NCBI GenBank assembly: GCA_014058105.1
Contig: JACGCM010002750.1
Span: forward strand, 1-64,000
DNA length: 64,000 nt
Direction: 5' to 3'
Origin: Kingdonia uniflora
Taxonomy: Eukaryota > Streptophyta > Magnoliopsida > Ranunculales > Circaeasteraceae
Shown here: positions 1-15,300 of the stretch, in pieces
Position numbering within the stretch: the stretch's first letter is position 1
Layout: each line of letters starts with the position of its first letter
The notes under the pieces: model-generated
What the model was told of the DNA's origin: nothing
Databases searched by the model: none
What the model saw: the letters and a program-made list of their open reading frames with translations, nothing else
Made by a program: the position numbers and the translations under genes

Positions 1-3000
1 TCATTTTCATGAGTAAATACCGCACATTGGGTCGTTTATGTATAAATAAGTGGGCACATTTGAGTCATTGTGGGATCAATTACAGATATTTATGGACTCT
101 ACGATAGTCACAGAACCTATTTATAGAGTTTGACATGGAATTTCCATTTTACGGATTATTTGTGCAATAGTTTTGTTGCCTATAATAGAGACTAATTGCC
201 CCATTTTTATGTGTAAATACAGCACATTGGGTAGTTTGCGGGGTCAATAACAGATATTTTCTGACTCCACTATATTCACGGAGCCTATAGATGGAGTTTG
301 ATATGGATTTTTATTTTAGGGATTTTTTAGCAATAGTTATAGAGCCTAAAATGAGACAAAATTGATCATTTTCATGAGTAAATACCGCACATTTGGGTCG
401 TTTATGGGATAAATAAGTGGGCACATTTGAGTCATTTGTGGATCAATTACAGATATTTATGGACTCTACGATAGTCACAGAACCTATTTATAGAGTTTGA
501 CATGGAATTTCCATTTTACGGATTATTTTGTGCAATAGTTTTGTTGCCTATAATATGAGACTAAATTGCCCATTTTATGTGTAAATACAAGCACATTTGG
601 GTAGTTTGCGGGGTCAATACAGATATTTCTGACTCCACTATATTCACGGAGCCTATAGATGGAGTTTGATATGGAATTTTATTTTAGGGTGATTTTTTAG
701 CAATATTATAGAGCCTATAAAATGAGACAAATTGATCATTTTCATGAGTAAATACCAGCACATTTGGGTCGTTTAGGGATAAATAAGTGGGCACATTGAG
801 TCATTTGTGGGATCAATTACAGATATTATGGACTCTACGATAGTCACAGAACCTATTTATAGAGTTGTGACATGGAATTTCCATTTTACGGATTTTTTGT
901 GCAATAGTTTTGTGTTGCCTATAATATGAGACTAAATTGCCCATTTTTATGTGTAAATACAAGCACATTTGGGTAGTTTGCGGGTCAATAACAGATTTTT
1001 CTGACTCCACTATATTCACGGAGCCTATAGATGGAGTTGATATGAATTTTTATTTTAGGATTTTTTTAGCAATAGTTATAGAGCCATAAAATGAGACAAA
1101 ATTGATCATTTTCATGAGTAAATACCAGCACATTTGGGTCGTTTATGGGATAATAAGTGGGCACATTTGAGTCATTTGTGGGATCAATTACAGATATTTA
1201 TGGACTCTACGATAGTCACAGAACCTATTTATAGAGTTTGACATGGAATTTCCATTTTACGGATTATTTGTGCAATAGTTTTGTTGCCTATAATATGAGA
1301 CTAAATTGCCTATTTTATGTGTAAATACAGCACATTTGGGTAGTTTGCGGGGTCAATAACAGATATTTTCTGACTCCACTATATTCACGGAGCCTATAGA
1401 TGGATTTTGATATGGAATTTTATTTTAGGGATTTTTTTAGCAATAGTTATAGAGCCTATAAAATGAGACAAAATTGATCATTTTCATGAGTAAATACCAG
1501 CACATTTGGGTCGTTTATGGGATAAATAAGTGGGCACATTTGAGTCATTTGTGGGATCAATTACAGATATTTTATGGACTCTACGATAGTCACAGAACCT
1601 ATTTATAGAGTTTGACATGGAATTTCCATTTTACGGATTATTTGTGCAATAGTTTTGTTGCCTATAATATGAGACTAAATTGCCCATTTTTATGTGTAAA
1701 CAAGCACATTTGGGTAGTTTGCGGGGTCAATAACAGATATTTTCTGACTCCACTATATTCACGGAGCCTATAGATGGAGTTTGATATGGAATTTTTATTT
1801 TAGGGATTTTTTTAGCAATAGTTATAGAGCCTATAAAATGAGACAAAATTGATCATTTTCATGAGTAAATACCAGCACATTTGGGTCGTTTATGGATAAA
1901 TAAGTGGGCACATTTGAGTCATTTGTGGGATCAATTACAGATATTTATGGACTCTACGATAGTCACAGAACCTATTCATAGAGTTTGACATGGAATTTCC
2001 ATTTTACGGATTTTTTGAGCAATAGTTTTGTTGCCTATAATATGAGACTAAATTGCCCATTTTTATGTGTAAATACAAGCACATTTGGGTAGTTTGCGGG
2101 GTCAATAACAGATATTTTTTGACTCCACTATATTCACGGAGCCTATAGATGGAGTTTGATATGGAATTTTTATTTTAGGGATTTTTTAGCAATAGTTATA
2201 GAGCCTATAAAATGAGGCAAAATTGATCATTTTCATGAGTAAATACAAGCACATTTGGGTCGTTTATGGGATAAATAAGTGAGCACATTTGAGGCATTTG
2301 GGGGATCAATTAGAGATATTTATGGACTCTACGATAGTCACAGAACCTATTCATAGAGTTTGACATGGAATTTCCATTTTACGGATTTTTGTGCAATAGT
2401 TTTGTTGCCTATAATATGAGACTAAATTGCCAATTTTTATGTGTAATACAAGCACATTTGGGTAGTTTGCGGGGTCAATAACAGATATTTCTGACTCCAC
2501 TATATTCACGGAGCCTATAGATGGAGTTTGATATGGAATTTATATTTTAGGGATTTTTTTAGCAATAGTTATAGAGCCTATAAAATGAGACAAAATTGAT
2601 CATTTTCATGAGTAAATACCTGCACATTTGGGTCGTTTATGGGATAAATAAGTGGGCACATTTGAGTCATTTGTGGATCAATTACAGATATTTATGGACT
2701 CTACGATAGTCACAGAACCTATTTATAGTTTGACATGGAATTTCCATTTTACCGGATTTTTGTGCAATATTTTGTTGCCATAATATGAGACTAAATTGCC
2801 CATTTTTATGTGTAAATACAAGCACATTTGGTAGTTTTTGCGGGTCAATAACAGATATTTTCTGACTCCACTATATTCACGGAGCCTATAGATGGAGTTT
2901 GATATGGAATTTTTATTTAGGGATTTTTTAGCAATAGTTATAGAGCCTATAAAATGAGACAAAATTGATCATTTTCATGAGTAAATACCAGCACATTTGG

Positions 3001-3240
3001 GTCTTTATGGGATAAATAAGTGGGCACATTTGAGTCATTTGTGGGATCAATTACAGATATTTATGGACTCTACGATAGTCACAGAACCTATTTATAGAGT
3101 TTGACATGGAATTTCCATTTTACGGATTATTTGTGCAATAGTTTTGTTGCCTATAATATGAGACTAATTGCCCATTTTTATGTGTAAATACAAGCACATT
3201 TGGGTAGTTTGCGGGGTCAATAACAGATATTTTCTGACTC
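1..3240 (+). repeat. Class 1 satellite units with many one-base indels
   Basis: Most units here carry class 1 markers: ACCAGCAC, TTACAGATA, ATTTATAGAG, GGATTATTTGTGC and TTTCTGACT. One stretch around 1.97-2.4 kb mixes in TTCATAGAG, GTGAGCAC and GAGGCATTTG variants. The units are short: consecutive GATC landmarks at 364, 734, 1104, 1476 and 1851 give 370, 370, 372 and 375 bp. The missing bases are mostly single bases, often from homopolymers or doubled letters (CCGCAC for CCAGCAC, TTGGGTC for TTTGGGTC). This looks more like consensus error than biological decay. No gene is present. Confidence 0.85.
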
Positions 3241-6200
3241 CACTATATTCACTGGGCCTATAGATGGAGTTTGATATAGAATTTAAATTTGAAAGATTTT
3301 TTTAGCAATAGTTTTGGAGCCTATAATATGAGACAAAATTGATCATATTCATGAGTAAATAGAAGCACATTTGCGTCGTTTAAGGGATAAATAAGTGTGC
3401 ACATTTAAGTCATTTATGGGATCAATTATTGATATTTATAGACTCTACGATTGTCACAGAACCTACTCATAGAGTTTGACATGGAATTTTTATTTTACAG
3501 ATATTTTGAGCAATAGTTTTGTTGCCTATTATATGAGACTAAATTGCCCATTTCCATGTGTAAATACAAGCACATTTGGGCAGTTTGTGGGGTCAATAAC
3601 ATATATTTTTAAACTCCACTATATTCACAGAGCCTATAGATGGAGTTTGATATGGATTTTATTTTAGGGATTTTTTTAGCATAGTTATTAGCCTATAAAA
3701 TGAACAACAATTGATCATTTTCATGAGTAAATACAAGCACATTTGGGTCGTTTAAGGGATAAATAAGTGAGCACATTTGAGTCATTTGTGGGATCAATTA
3801 GAGATATTTATGGACTCTACGATAGTCACAGAACCTATTTATAGAGTTTGATATGGAATTTCCATTTTACGGATTTTTTGTGCAATAGTTTTGTTGCCTA
3901 TAATATGAGACTAAATTGCCCATTTTTATGTGTAAATACAAGCACATTTGGGTAGTTTGTGGGGTCAATAACTGATATTTTTGGACTCCATTATATTCAC
4001 GGAGCCTATAGATGGAGTTTGATATGGAATTTATATTTTAGGGATTTTTTTAGCAATAGTTTTAGAGCAAATAAATTGAGACAAAATTGATCATTTTCAT
4101 GAGTAAATACAAGCACATTTGGGTCGTTTAGGGATAAATAAGTGAGCACATTTGAGTCATTTGTGGGATCAATTACAGATATTTATGGACTCTACTACGA
4201 TAGTCACAGAACCTATTTATAGAGTTTGACATGGAATTTCCATTTTACGGATTATTTGTGCAATAGTTTTGTTGCCTATAATATGAGACTAAATTGCCCA
4301 TTTTATGTGTAAATACAAGCACATTTGGGTAGTTTGCGGGGTCAATAACAGATATTTTCTGACTCCACTATATTCACGGAGCCTATAGAGAGTTTGATAT
4401 GGAATTTTTATTTTAGGGATTTTTTTAGCAATAGTTATAGAGCCTATAAATGAGACAAAATTGATCATTTTCATGAGTAAATACCAGCACATTTGGGTCG
4501 TTTATGGGATAAATAAGTGGGCACATTTGAGTCATTTGTGGGATCAATTACAGATATTTATGGACTCTACGATAGTCACAGAACCTATTTTATAGAGTTT
4601 GACATGGAATTTCCATTTTACGGATTATTTGTGCAATAGTTTTGTTGCCTATAATATGAGACTAAATTGCCCATTTTTATGTGTAAATACAAGCACATTT
4701 GGTAGTTTGCGGGGTCAATAACAGATATTTCTGACTCCACTATATTCACGGAGCCTATAGATGGAGTTTGATATGGAATTTTTATTTTAGGGATTTTTTT
4801 TAGCAATAGTTATAGAGCCTATAAATGAGACAAAATTGATCATTTTCATGAGTAAATACCAGCACATTTGGGTCGTTTATGGGATAAATAAGGGGCACAT
4901 TTGAGTCATTTGTGGGATCAATTAGAGATATTTATGGACTCTACGATAGTCACAGAACCTATTCATAGAGTTTGATATGGAATTTCCATTTTACGGATTT
5001 TTTGAGCAATAGTTTTGTTGCATATAATATGAGACTAAATTGCCCATTTTTATGAGTAAATACAAGCACATTTGGGTAGTTTGTGGGGTCAATAACTGAT
5101 ATTTTTGGACTCCACTAGATTCACGGAGCCTATAGATGGAGTTTGATATGGAATTTTTATTTTAGAGATTTTTTTAGCAATAGTTATAGAGCCAATAAAA
5201 TAAGACAAAATTGATCATTTTCATGAGTAAATACCAGCACATTTGGGTCGTTTATGGGATAAATAATTGAGCACATTTGAGGCATTTGCGGGATCAATTA
5301 GAGATATTTATGGACTCTACGATAGTCACAGAACCTATTTATAGAGTTTGACATGGAATTTCCATTTTACGGATTATTTGTGCAATAGTTTTGTGTGCCT
5401 ATATATGAGACTAAATTGCCCATTTTTATGTGTAAATACAAGCACATTTGGGTAGTTTGCGGGGTCATAACAGATATTTTCTGACTCCACTATATTCACG
5501 GAGCCTATAGATGGAGTTTGATATGGAATTTTTATTTTAGGGATTTTTTTAGCAATAGTTTATAGAGCCTATAAAATTGATTGATTTTCATGAGTAAATA
5601 CCAGCACATTTGGGTCGTTTATGGGATAAATAAGTGGGCACATTTGAGTCATTTGTGGGATCAATTAAAGATTTTTATGGACTCTACGATAGTCACAGAA
5701 CCTATTCATAGAGTTTGATATGGAATTTTCATTTTACGGATTTTTTGAGCAATAATTTTGTTGCCTATAATATGAGACTAAATTACAATTTTTTATGTGT
5801 AAATAAAAGCACATTTGGGTATTTTGTGGGGTCAATAACAGATATTTTTGGACTGCACTTTATTCAAGGAGCCTATAGATGAAGTTTGAAATGGAGTTTT
5901 AATTTTAGGGATTTTTTTAGCAATAGTTATAGAGCCTATAAAATTGATCATTTTCATGAGTAAATACCAGCACATTTGGGCCGTTTTAGGGATAAATAAG
6001 TGAGCACATTAGAGTCATTTGTGGGATCAATTAGAGATATTTATGGCCTCTACGATAGTCACAGAACCTATTCATAGAGTTTGATATGGAATTTCCATTT
6101 TACGGATTTTTTGAGCAATAGTTTTGTTGCCTATAATATGAGACTAAATTGCCCATTTTTATGTGTAAATACAAGCACATTTGGGTATTTTGGCGGGTCA

Positions 6201-6321
6201 ATAACAGATATTTTTGTACTCCACTATATTCACGGAGCCTATAGATGGAGTTTGATATGGAATTTTAATTTTAGGGATTTTTTTAGCAATAGTTATAGGG
6301 CCTATAAAATGAGACAAAATT
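3241..6321 (+). repeat. Mixed and diverged satellite units
   Basis: The unit at about 3262-3700 is clearly diverged (AAATTTGAAAGATTT, AATAGAAGCAC, TTTGCGTCG, CGATTGTCAC). It is followed by class 1 and class 2 mixtures. Two neighbouring units near 5.58 and 5.94 kb share a 10-bp deletion. Single-base indels continue to about 5.58 kb and then stop. No gene is present. Confidence 0.8.
5573..5944 (+). repeat. Two adjacent units sharing a 10-bp deletion
   Basis: The normal block AAAATGAGACAAAATTGATC is shortened to AAAATTGAT at 5573-5581 and at 5940-5947. The lost 10 bases lie between two AAAAT direct repeats, as expected from replication slippage or microhomology. Having the same change in two consecutive units suggests local copying of one mutated unit. 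The first also has ATTGATTTTC in place of ATCATTTTC. Confidence 0.8.
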
Positions 6322-9300
6322 GATCATTTTCATGAGTAAATACTAGCACATTTGGGTCGTTTAAGGGATAAATAAGTGAGCACATTTGAGTCATTTGTGG
6401 GATCAATTACAGATATTTATGGACTCTACGATAGTCACAGAACCTATTCATAGAGTTTGACATGGAATTTCCATTTTACGGATTTTTTGTGCAATAGTTT
6501 TGTTGCCTATAATATGAGACTAAATTGCCCATTTTTATGTGTAAATACAAGCACATTTGGGTAGTTTGCGGGGTCAATAACAGATATTTTTTGACTCCAC
6601 TATATTCACGGAGCCTATAGATGGAGTTTGATATGGAATTTTTATTTTAGGGATTTTTTTAGCAATAGTTATAGAGCCTATAAAATGAGACAAAATTGAT
6701 CATTTTCATGAGTAAATACAAGCACATTTGGGTCGTTTATGGGATAAATAAGTGGGCACATTTGAGTCATTTGTGGGATCAATTAGAGATATTTATGGAC
6801 TCTACGATAGTCACAGAACCTATTCATAGAGTTTGACATGGAATTTCCATTTTACGGATTTTTTGTGCAATAGTTTTGTTGCCTATAATATGAGACTAAA
6901 TTGCCCATTTTTATGTGTAAATACAAGCACATTTGGGTAGTTTGCGGGGTCAATAACAGATATTTTTTGACTCCACTATATTCACGGAGCCTATAGATGG
7001 AGTTTGATATGGAATTTTTATTTTAGGGATTTTTTTAGCAATAGTTATAGAGCCTATAAAATGAGACAAAATTGATCATTTTCATGAGTAAATACCAGCA
7101 CATTTGGGTCGTTTATGGGATAAATAAGTGAGCACATTTGAGTCATTTGTGGGATCAATTACAGATATTTATGGACTCTACGATAGTCACAGAACCTATT
7201 CATAGAGTTTGACATGGAATTTCCATTTTACGGATTTTTTGTGCAATAGTTTTGTTGCCTATAATATGAGACTAAATTGCCCATTTTTATGTGTAAATAC
7301 AAGCACATTTGGGTAGTTTGCGGGGTCAATAACAGATATTTTTGGACTCCACTATATTCACGGAGCCTATAGATGGAGTTTGATATGGAATTTATATTTT
7401 AGGGATTTTTTTAGCAATAGTTATAGAGCCTATAAAATGAGACAAAATTGATCATTTTCATGAGTAAATACAAGCACATTTGGGTCGTTTAAGGGATAAA
7501 TAAGTGAGCACATTTGAGTCATTTGTGGGATCAATTAGAGATATTTATGGACTCTACGATAGTCACAGAACCTATTCATAGAGTTTGACATGGAATTTCC
7601 ATTTTACGGATTTTTTGTGCAATAGTTTTGTTGCCTATAATATGAGACTAAATTGCCCATTTCCATGTATAAATACAAGCACATTTGGGTAGTTTGTGGG
7701 GTCAATAACAGATATTTTGTGACTCCACTATATTCACGGAGCCTATAGATGGAGTTTGATATGGAATTTTAATTTTAGGGATTTTTTTAGCAATAGTTAT
7801 AGAGCCTATAAAATGAGACAAAATTGATCATTTTCATGAGTAAATACCAGCACATTTGGGTCGTTTATGGGATAAATAAGTGGGCACATTTGAGTCATTT
7901 GTGGGATCAATTACAGATATTTATGGACTCTACGATAGTCACAGAACCTATTCATAGAGTTTGACATGGAATTTCCATTTTACGGATTTTTTGTGCAATA
8001 GTTTTGTTGCCTATAATATGAGACTAAATTGCCCATTTTTATGTGTAAATACAAGCACATTTGGGTAGTTTGCGGGGTCAATAACAGATATTTTTTGACT
8101 CCACTATATTCACGGAGCCTATAGATGGAGTTTGATATGGAATTTTTATTTTAGGGATTTTTTTAGCAATAGTTATAGAGCCTATAAAATGAGACAAAAT
8201 TGATCATTTTCATGAGTAAATACAAGCACATTTGGGTCGTTTATGGGATAAATAAGTGAGCACATTTGAGTCATTTGTGGGATCAATTAGAGATATTTAT
8301 GGACTCTACGATAGTCACAGAACCTATTCATAGAGTTTGATATGGAATTTCCATTTTACGGATTTTTTGTGCAATAGTTTTGTTGCCTATAATATGAGAC
8401 TAAATTGCCCATTTTTATGTGTAAATACAAGCACATTTGGGTAGTTTGCGGGGTCAATAACAGATATTTTTGGACTCCACTATATTCACGGAGCCTAAAG
8501 ATGGAGTTTGATATGGAATTTTAATTTTACGGATTTTTTTAGCAATCGTTATAGAGCCTATAAAATGAGACAAAATTGATCATTTTAATGAGTAAATAAA
8601 AACACATTTGGGACGTTTAAGGGATAATAAGTGAGCACATTTGAGTCATTTGTGGGATCAATTAGAGATATTCATGGACTCTACGATAGTCACAGAACCT
8701 ATTCATAGAGTTTGACATGGAATTTCGATTTTATGGATTTTTTGTGCAATAGTTTTGTTGCCTATAATATGAGACTAAATTGCCCATTTTTATGTGTAAA
8801 TACAAGCACATTTGGGTATTTTGTGGGGTCAATAACAGATATTTTTGGACTCCACTATATTCACGGAGCCTATAGATGGAGTTTGATATGGAGTTTTAAT
8901 TTTAGGGATTTTTTTGGCAATAGTTATAGAGCCTATAAAATGAGACAAAATTGATCATTTTCATGAGTAAATACCAGCACATTTGGGCCGTTTTTGGGAT
9001 AAATAAGTGAGCACATTTGAGTCATTTGTGGGATCAATTTGAGATATTTATGGACTCTACGATAGTCACAGAACCTATTCATAGAGTTTGACATAGAATT
9101 TCCATTTTACGGATTTTTTGAGCAATAGTTTTGTTGCCTATAATATGAGACTAAATTGCCCATTTTTATGTGTAAATACAAGCACATTTGAGTAGTTTGT
9201 GGGGTCAATAACAGATATTTTGGGACTCCACTATATTCACGGAGCCTATAGATGGAGTTTGATATGGAATTTTAATTTTAGGGATTTTTTTAGCAATAGT

Positions 9301-12300
9301 TATAGAGCCTATAAAATGAGACAAAATTGATCATTTTCATGAGTAAATACCAGCACATTTGGGTCGTTTATGGGATAAATAAGTGAGCACATTTGAGTCA
9401 TTTGTCTGATCAATTAGAGATATTTTTGGACTCTACGATTGTCACAGAACCTATTCATAGAGTTTGACATGGAATTTCCATTTTACGGATTTTTTGTGCA
9501 ATAGTTTTGTTGCCTATAATATGAGACTAAATTGCCCATTTTTATGTGTAAATACAAGCACATTTGGGTAGTTTGCGGGGTCAATAACAGATATTTTTTG
9601 ACTCCACTATATTCACGGAGCCTATAGATGGAGTTTCATAAGGAATTTTTATTTTAGGGATTTTTTTAGCAATAGTTATAGAGCCTATAAAATGAGACAA
9701 AATTGATCATTTTCATGAGTAAATACCAGCACATTTGGGTCGTTTATGGGATAAATAAGTGAGCACATTTGAGTCATTTGTGGGATCAATTAGAGATATT
9801 TATGGACTCTACGATAGTCACAGAACCTATTCAAAGAATTTGATATGGAATTTCAATTTTACGGATTTTTTGAGAAATAGTTTTGTTGCCTATTATATGA
9901 GACTAAATTGCCTATTTTTATGTGTAAATACAAGCACATTTGGGTAGTTTGTGGGGTCAATAACAGATATTTTCGCACTTCACTATATTCAAGGAGCCTA
10001 TAGATTGAGTTTGATATGGAATTTTAGTTTTAGGGATTTTTTTAGCAATAGTTATGTAGCCTATAAAATGTGACAAAATTGATCATTTTCATGAGTAAAT
10101 ACCAGCACATTTGGGTCGTTTATGGGATAAATAAGTGAGCACATTTGAGTTATTTGTGGGATCAATTAGAGATATTTATGGACTCTACGATAGTCACAGA
10201 ACCTATTCATAGAGTTTGACATGGAATTTCCATTTTACGGATTTTTTGAGCAATAGTTTTGTTGCCTATAATATGAGACTAAATTGCCCATTTTTATGTG
10301 TAAATACAAGCACATTTGGGTAGTTTGTGGGGTCAATAACAGATATTTTCTGACTCCACTATATTCACGGAGCCTATAGATGGAGTTTGATATGGAATTT
10401 TATTTATAGGGATTTTTTTAGCAATAGTTATAAAGCCTATAAAATGAGACAAAATTGATCATTTTCATGAGTAAATACAAGCACATTTGGGTCGTTTAAG
10501 GGATAAATAAGTGAGCACATTTGAGTCATTTGTGGGATCAATTACAGATATTTATGGACTCTACGATAGTCACAGAACCTATTCATAGAGTTTGACATAG
10601 AATTTCCATTTTACGGATTTTTTGAGCAATAGTTTTGTTGCCTATAATATGAGACTAAATTGCCCATTTTTATGTGTAAATACAAGCACATTTGGGTAGT
10701 TTGCGGGGTCAATAACAGATATTTTTTGACTCCACTATATTCACGGAGCCTATAGATGGAGTTTGATATGGAATTTTAATTTTAGGGATTTTTTTAGCAA
10801 TAGTTATAGAGCCTATAAAATGAGACAAAATTGATCATTTTCATGAGTAAATACAAGCACATTTGGGTCGTTTATGGGATAAATAAGTGGGCACATTTGA
10901 GTCATTTGTGGGATCAATTAGAGATATTTATGGACTCTACGATAGTCACAGAACCTATTCATAGAGTTTGACATGGAATTTCCATTTTACGGATTTTTTG
11001 TGCAATAGTTTTGTTGCCTATAATATGAGACTAAATTGCCCATTTTTATGTGTAAATACAAGCACATTTGGGTAGTTTGCGGGGTCAATAACAGATATTT
11101 TCTGACTCCACTATATTCACGGAGCCTATAGATGGAGTTTGATATGGAATTTTTATTTTAGGGATTTTTTTAGCAATAGTTATAGAGCCTATAAAATGAG
11201 ACAAAATTGATCATTTTCATGAGTAAATACCAGCACATTTGGGTCGTTTATGGGATAAATAAGTGAGCACATTTGAGTCATTTGTGGGATCAATTAGAGA
11301 TATTTATGGACTCTACGATAGTCACAGAACCTATTCATAGAGTTTGACATGGAATTTCCATTTTACGGATTTTTTGTGCAATAGTTTTGTTGCCTATAAT
11401 ATGAGACTAAATTGCCCATTTTTATGTGTAAATACAAGCACATTTGGGTAGTTTGCGGGGTCAATAACAGATATTTTTTGACTCCACTATATTCACGGAG
11501 CCTATAGATGGAGTTTGATATGGAATTTTATTTTAGGGATTTTTTTAGCAATAGTTATAGAGCCTATAAAATGAGACAAAATTGATCATTTTCATGAGTA
11601 AATACAAGCACATTTGGGTCGTTTAAGGGATAAAAAAGTGAGCACATTTGAGTCATTTGTGGGATCAATTAGGGATATTTATGGACTCTACGATAGTCAC
11701 AGAACCTATTCATAGAGTTTGACATTGAATTTCCATTTTACGGATTTTTTGGGCAATAGTTTTGTTGCCTATAATATGAGACTAAATTGCCCATTTTTAT
11801 GTGTAAATACAAGCACATTTGGGTAGTTTGTGGGGTCAATAACAGATATTTTCTGACTCCACTATATTCACGGAGCCTATAGATGGAGTTTGATATGGAA
11901 TTTTATTTTAGGGATTTTTTTAGCAATAGTTATAGAGCCTATAAAATGAGACAAAATTGATCATTTTCATGAGTAAATACAAGCACATTTGGGTCGTTTA
12001 AGGGATAAATAAGTGGGCACATTTGAGTCATTTGTGGGATCAATTAGAGATATTTATGGACTCTACGATAGTCACAGAACCTATTCATAGAGTTTGACAT
12101 GGAATTTCCATTTTACGGATTTTTTGAGCAATAGTTTTGTTGCCTATAATATGAGACTAAATTGCCCATTTTTATGTGTAAATACAAGCACATTTGGGTA
12201 GTTTGCGGGGTCAATAACAGATATTTTCTGACTCCACTATATTCACGGAGCCTATAGATGGAGTTTGATATGGAATTTAAATTTTAGCGATTTTTTTAGC

Positions 12301-15300
12301 AATAGTTATAGAGCCTATAAAATGAGACAAAATTGATCATTTTCATGAGTAAATACCAGCACATTTGGGTCGTTTGTGGGATAAATAAGTGGGCACATTT
12401 GAGTCATTTGTGGGATCAATTACAGATATTTATGGACTCTACGATAGTCACAGAACCTATTCATAGAGTTTGACATGGAATTTCCATTTTACGGATTATT
12501 TGTGCAATAGTTTTGTTGCCTATAATATGAGACTAAATTGCCCATTTTTATGTGTAAATACAAGCACATTTGGGTAGTTTGCGGGGTCAATAACAGATAT
12601 TTTTTGACTCCACTATATTCACGGAGCCTATAGATGGAGTTTGATATGGAATTTTTATTTTAGGGATTTTTTTAGCAATAGTTATAGAGCCTATAAAATG
12701 AGACAAAATTGATCATTTTCATGAGTAAATACCAGCACATTTGGGTCGTTTAAGGGATAAATAAGTGAGCACATTTGAGTCATTTGTGGGATCAATTAGA
12801 GATATTTATGGACTCTACGATAGTCACAGAACCTATTCATAGAGTTTGACATGGAATTTCCATTTTACGGATTTTTTGTGCAATAGTTTTGTTGCCTATA
12901 ATATGAGACTAAATTGCCCATTTTTATGTGTAAATACAAGCACATTTGGGTAGTTTGCGGGGTCAATAACAGATATTTTTGGACTCCACTATATTCACGG
13001 AGCCTATAGATGGAGTTTGATATGGAATTTAAATTTTAGGGATTTTTTTAGCAATAGTTATAGAGCCTATAAAATGAGACAAAATTGATCATTTTCATGA
13101 GTAAATACAAGCACATTTGGGTCGTTTAAGGGATAAATAAGTGAGCACATTTGAGTCATTTGTGGGATCAATTTGAGATATTTATGGACTCTACGATAGT
13201 CACAGAACCTATTTATAGAGTTTGACATGGAATTTCCATTTTACGGATTTTTTGAGCAATAGTTTTGTTGCCTATAATATGAGACTAAATTGCCCATTTT
13301 TATGTGTAAATACAAGCACATTTGGGTAGTTTGTGGGGTCAATAACAGATATTTTTGGACTCCACTATATTCACGGAGCCTATAGATGGAGTTTGATATG
13401 GAATTTTTATTTTAGGGATTTTTTTAGCAATAGTTATAGAGCCTATAAAATGAGACAAAATTGATCATTTTCATGAGTAAATACAAGCACATTTGGGTCG
13501 TTTATGGGATAAATAAGTGGGCACATTTGAGTCATTTGTGGGATCAATTAGAGATATTTATGGACTCTACGATAGTCACAGAACCTATTCATAGAGTTTG
13601 ACATGGAATTTCCATTTTACGGATTATTTGTGCAATAGTTTTGTTGCCTATAATATGAGACTAAATTGCCCATTTTTATGTGTAAATACAAGCACATTTG
13701 GGTAGTTTGCGGGGTCAATAACAGATATTTTCTGACTCCACTATATTCACGGAGCCTATAGATGGAGTTTGATATGGAATTTTATTTTAGGGATTTTTTT
13801 AGCAATAGTTATAGAGCCTATAAAATGAGACAAAATTGATCATTTTCATGAGTAAATACAAGCACATTTGGGTCGTTTATGGGATAAATAAGTGGGCACA
13901 TTTGAGTCATTTGTGGGATCAATTAGAGATATTTATGGACTCTACGATAGTCACAGAACCTATTCATAGAGTTTGACATGGAATTTCCATTTTACGGATT
14001 TTTTGAGCAATAGTTTTGTTGCCTATAATATGAGACTAAATTGCCCATTTTTATGTGTAAATACAAGCACATTTGGGTAGTTTGCGGGGTCAATAACAGA
14101 TATTTTTGGACTCCACTATATTCACGGAGCCTATAGATGGAGTTTGATATGGAATTTTTATTTTAGGGATTTTTTTAGCAATAGTTATAGAGCCTATAAA
14201 ATGAGACAAAATTGATCATTTTCATGAGTAAATACAAGCACATTTGGGTCGTTTATGGGATAAATAAGTGGGCACATTTGAGTCATTTGTGGGATCAATT
14301 TGAGATATTTATGGACTCTACGATAGTCACAGAACCTATTCATAGAGTTTGACATGGAATTTCCATTTTACGGATTTTTTGAGCAATAGTTTTGTTGCCT
14401 ATAATATGAGACTAAATTGCCCATTTTTATGTGTAAATACAAGCACATTTGGGTATTTTGCGGGGTCAATAACAGATATTTTGGGACTCCACTATATTCA
14501 CGGAGCCTATAGATGGAGTTTGATATGGAGTTTTAATTTTAGGGATTTTTTTAGCAATAGTTATAGAGCCTATAAAATGAGACAAAATTGATCATTTTCA
14601 TGAGTAAATACCAGCACATTTGGGCCGTTTTTGGGATAAATAAGTGAGCACATTTGAGTCATTTGTGGGATCAATTAGAGATATTTATGGACTCTACGAT
14701 AGTCACAGAACCTATTCATAGAGTTTGATATGGAATTTCCATTTTACGGATTTTTTGTGCAATAGTTTTGTTGCCTATAATATGAGACTAAATTGCCCAT
14801 TTTTATGTGTAAATACAAGCACATTTGGGTAGTTTGCGGGGTCAATAACAGATATTTTTTGACTCCACTATATTCACGGAGCCTATAGATGGAGTTTGAT
14901 ATGGAATTTTTATTTTAGGGATTTTTTTAGCAATAGTTATAGAGCCTATAAAATGAGACAAAATTGATCATTTTCATGAGTAAATACAAGCACATTTGGG
15001 TCGTTTATGGGATAAATAAGTGGGCACATTTGAGTCATTTGTGGGATCAATTAGAGATATTTATGGACTCTACGATAGTCACAGAACCTATTCATAGAGT
15101 TTGACATGGAATTTCCATTTTACGGATTTTTTGTGCAATAGTTTTGTTGCCTATAATATGAGACTAAATTGCCCATTTTTATGTGTAAATACAAGCACAT
15201 TTGGGTAGTTTGCGGGGTCAATAACAGATATTTTTTGACTCCACTATATTCACGGAGCCTATAGATGGAGTTTGATATGGAATTTTAATTTTAGGGATTT

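Noticed and set aside
8712..8954. Family of 80-codon forward ORFs (also at 6081, 14349 and 21115)
   Set aside because: They recur because the repeat recurs. They need the GGGTATTTT variant to avoid a stop, and the low-complexity hydrophobic/aromatic composition comes from AT-rich repeat sequence. No promoter or start context is kept.
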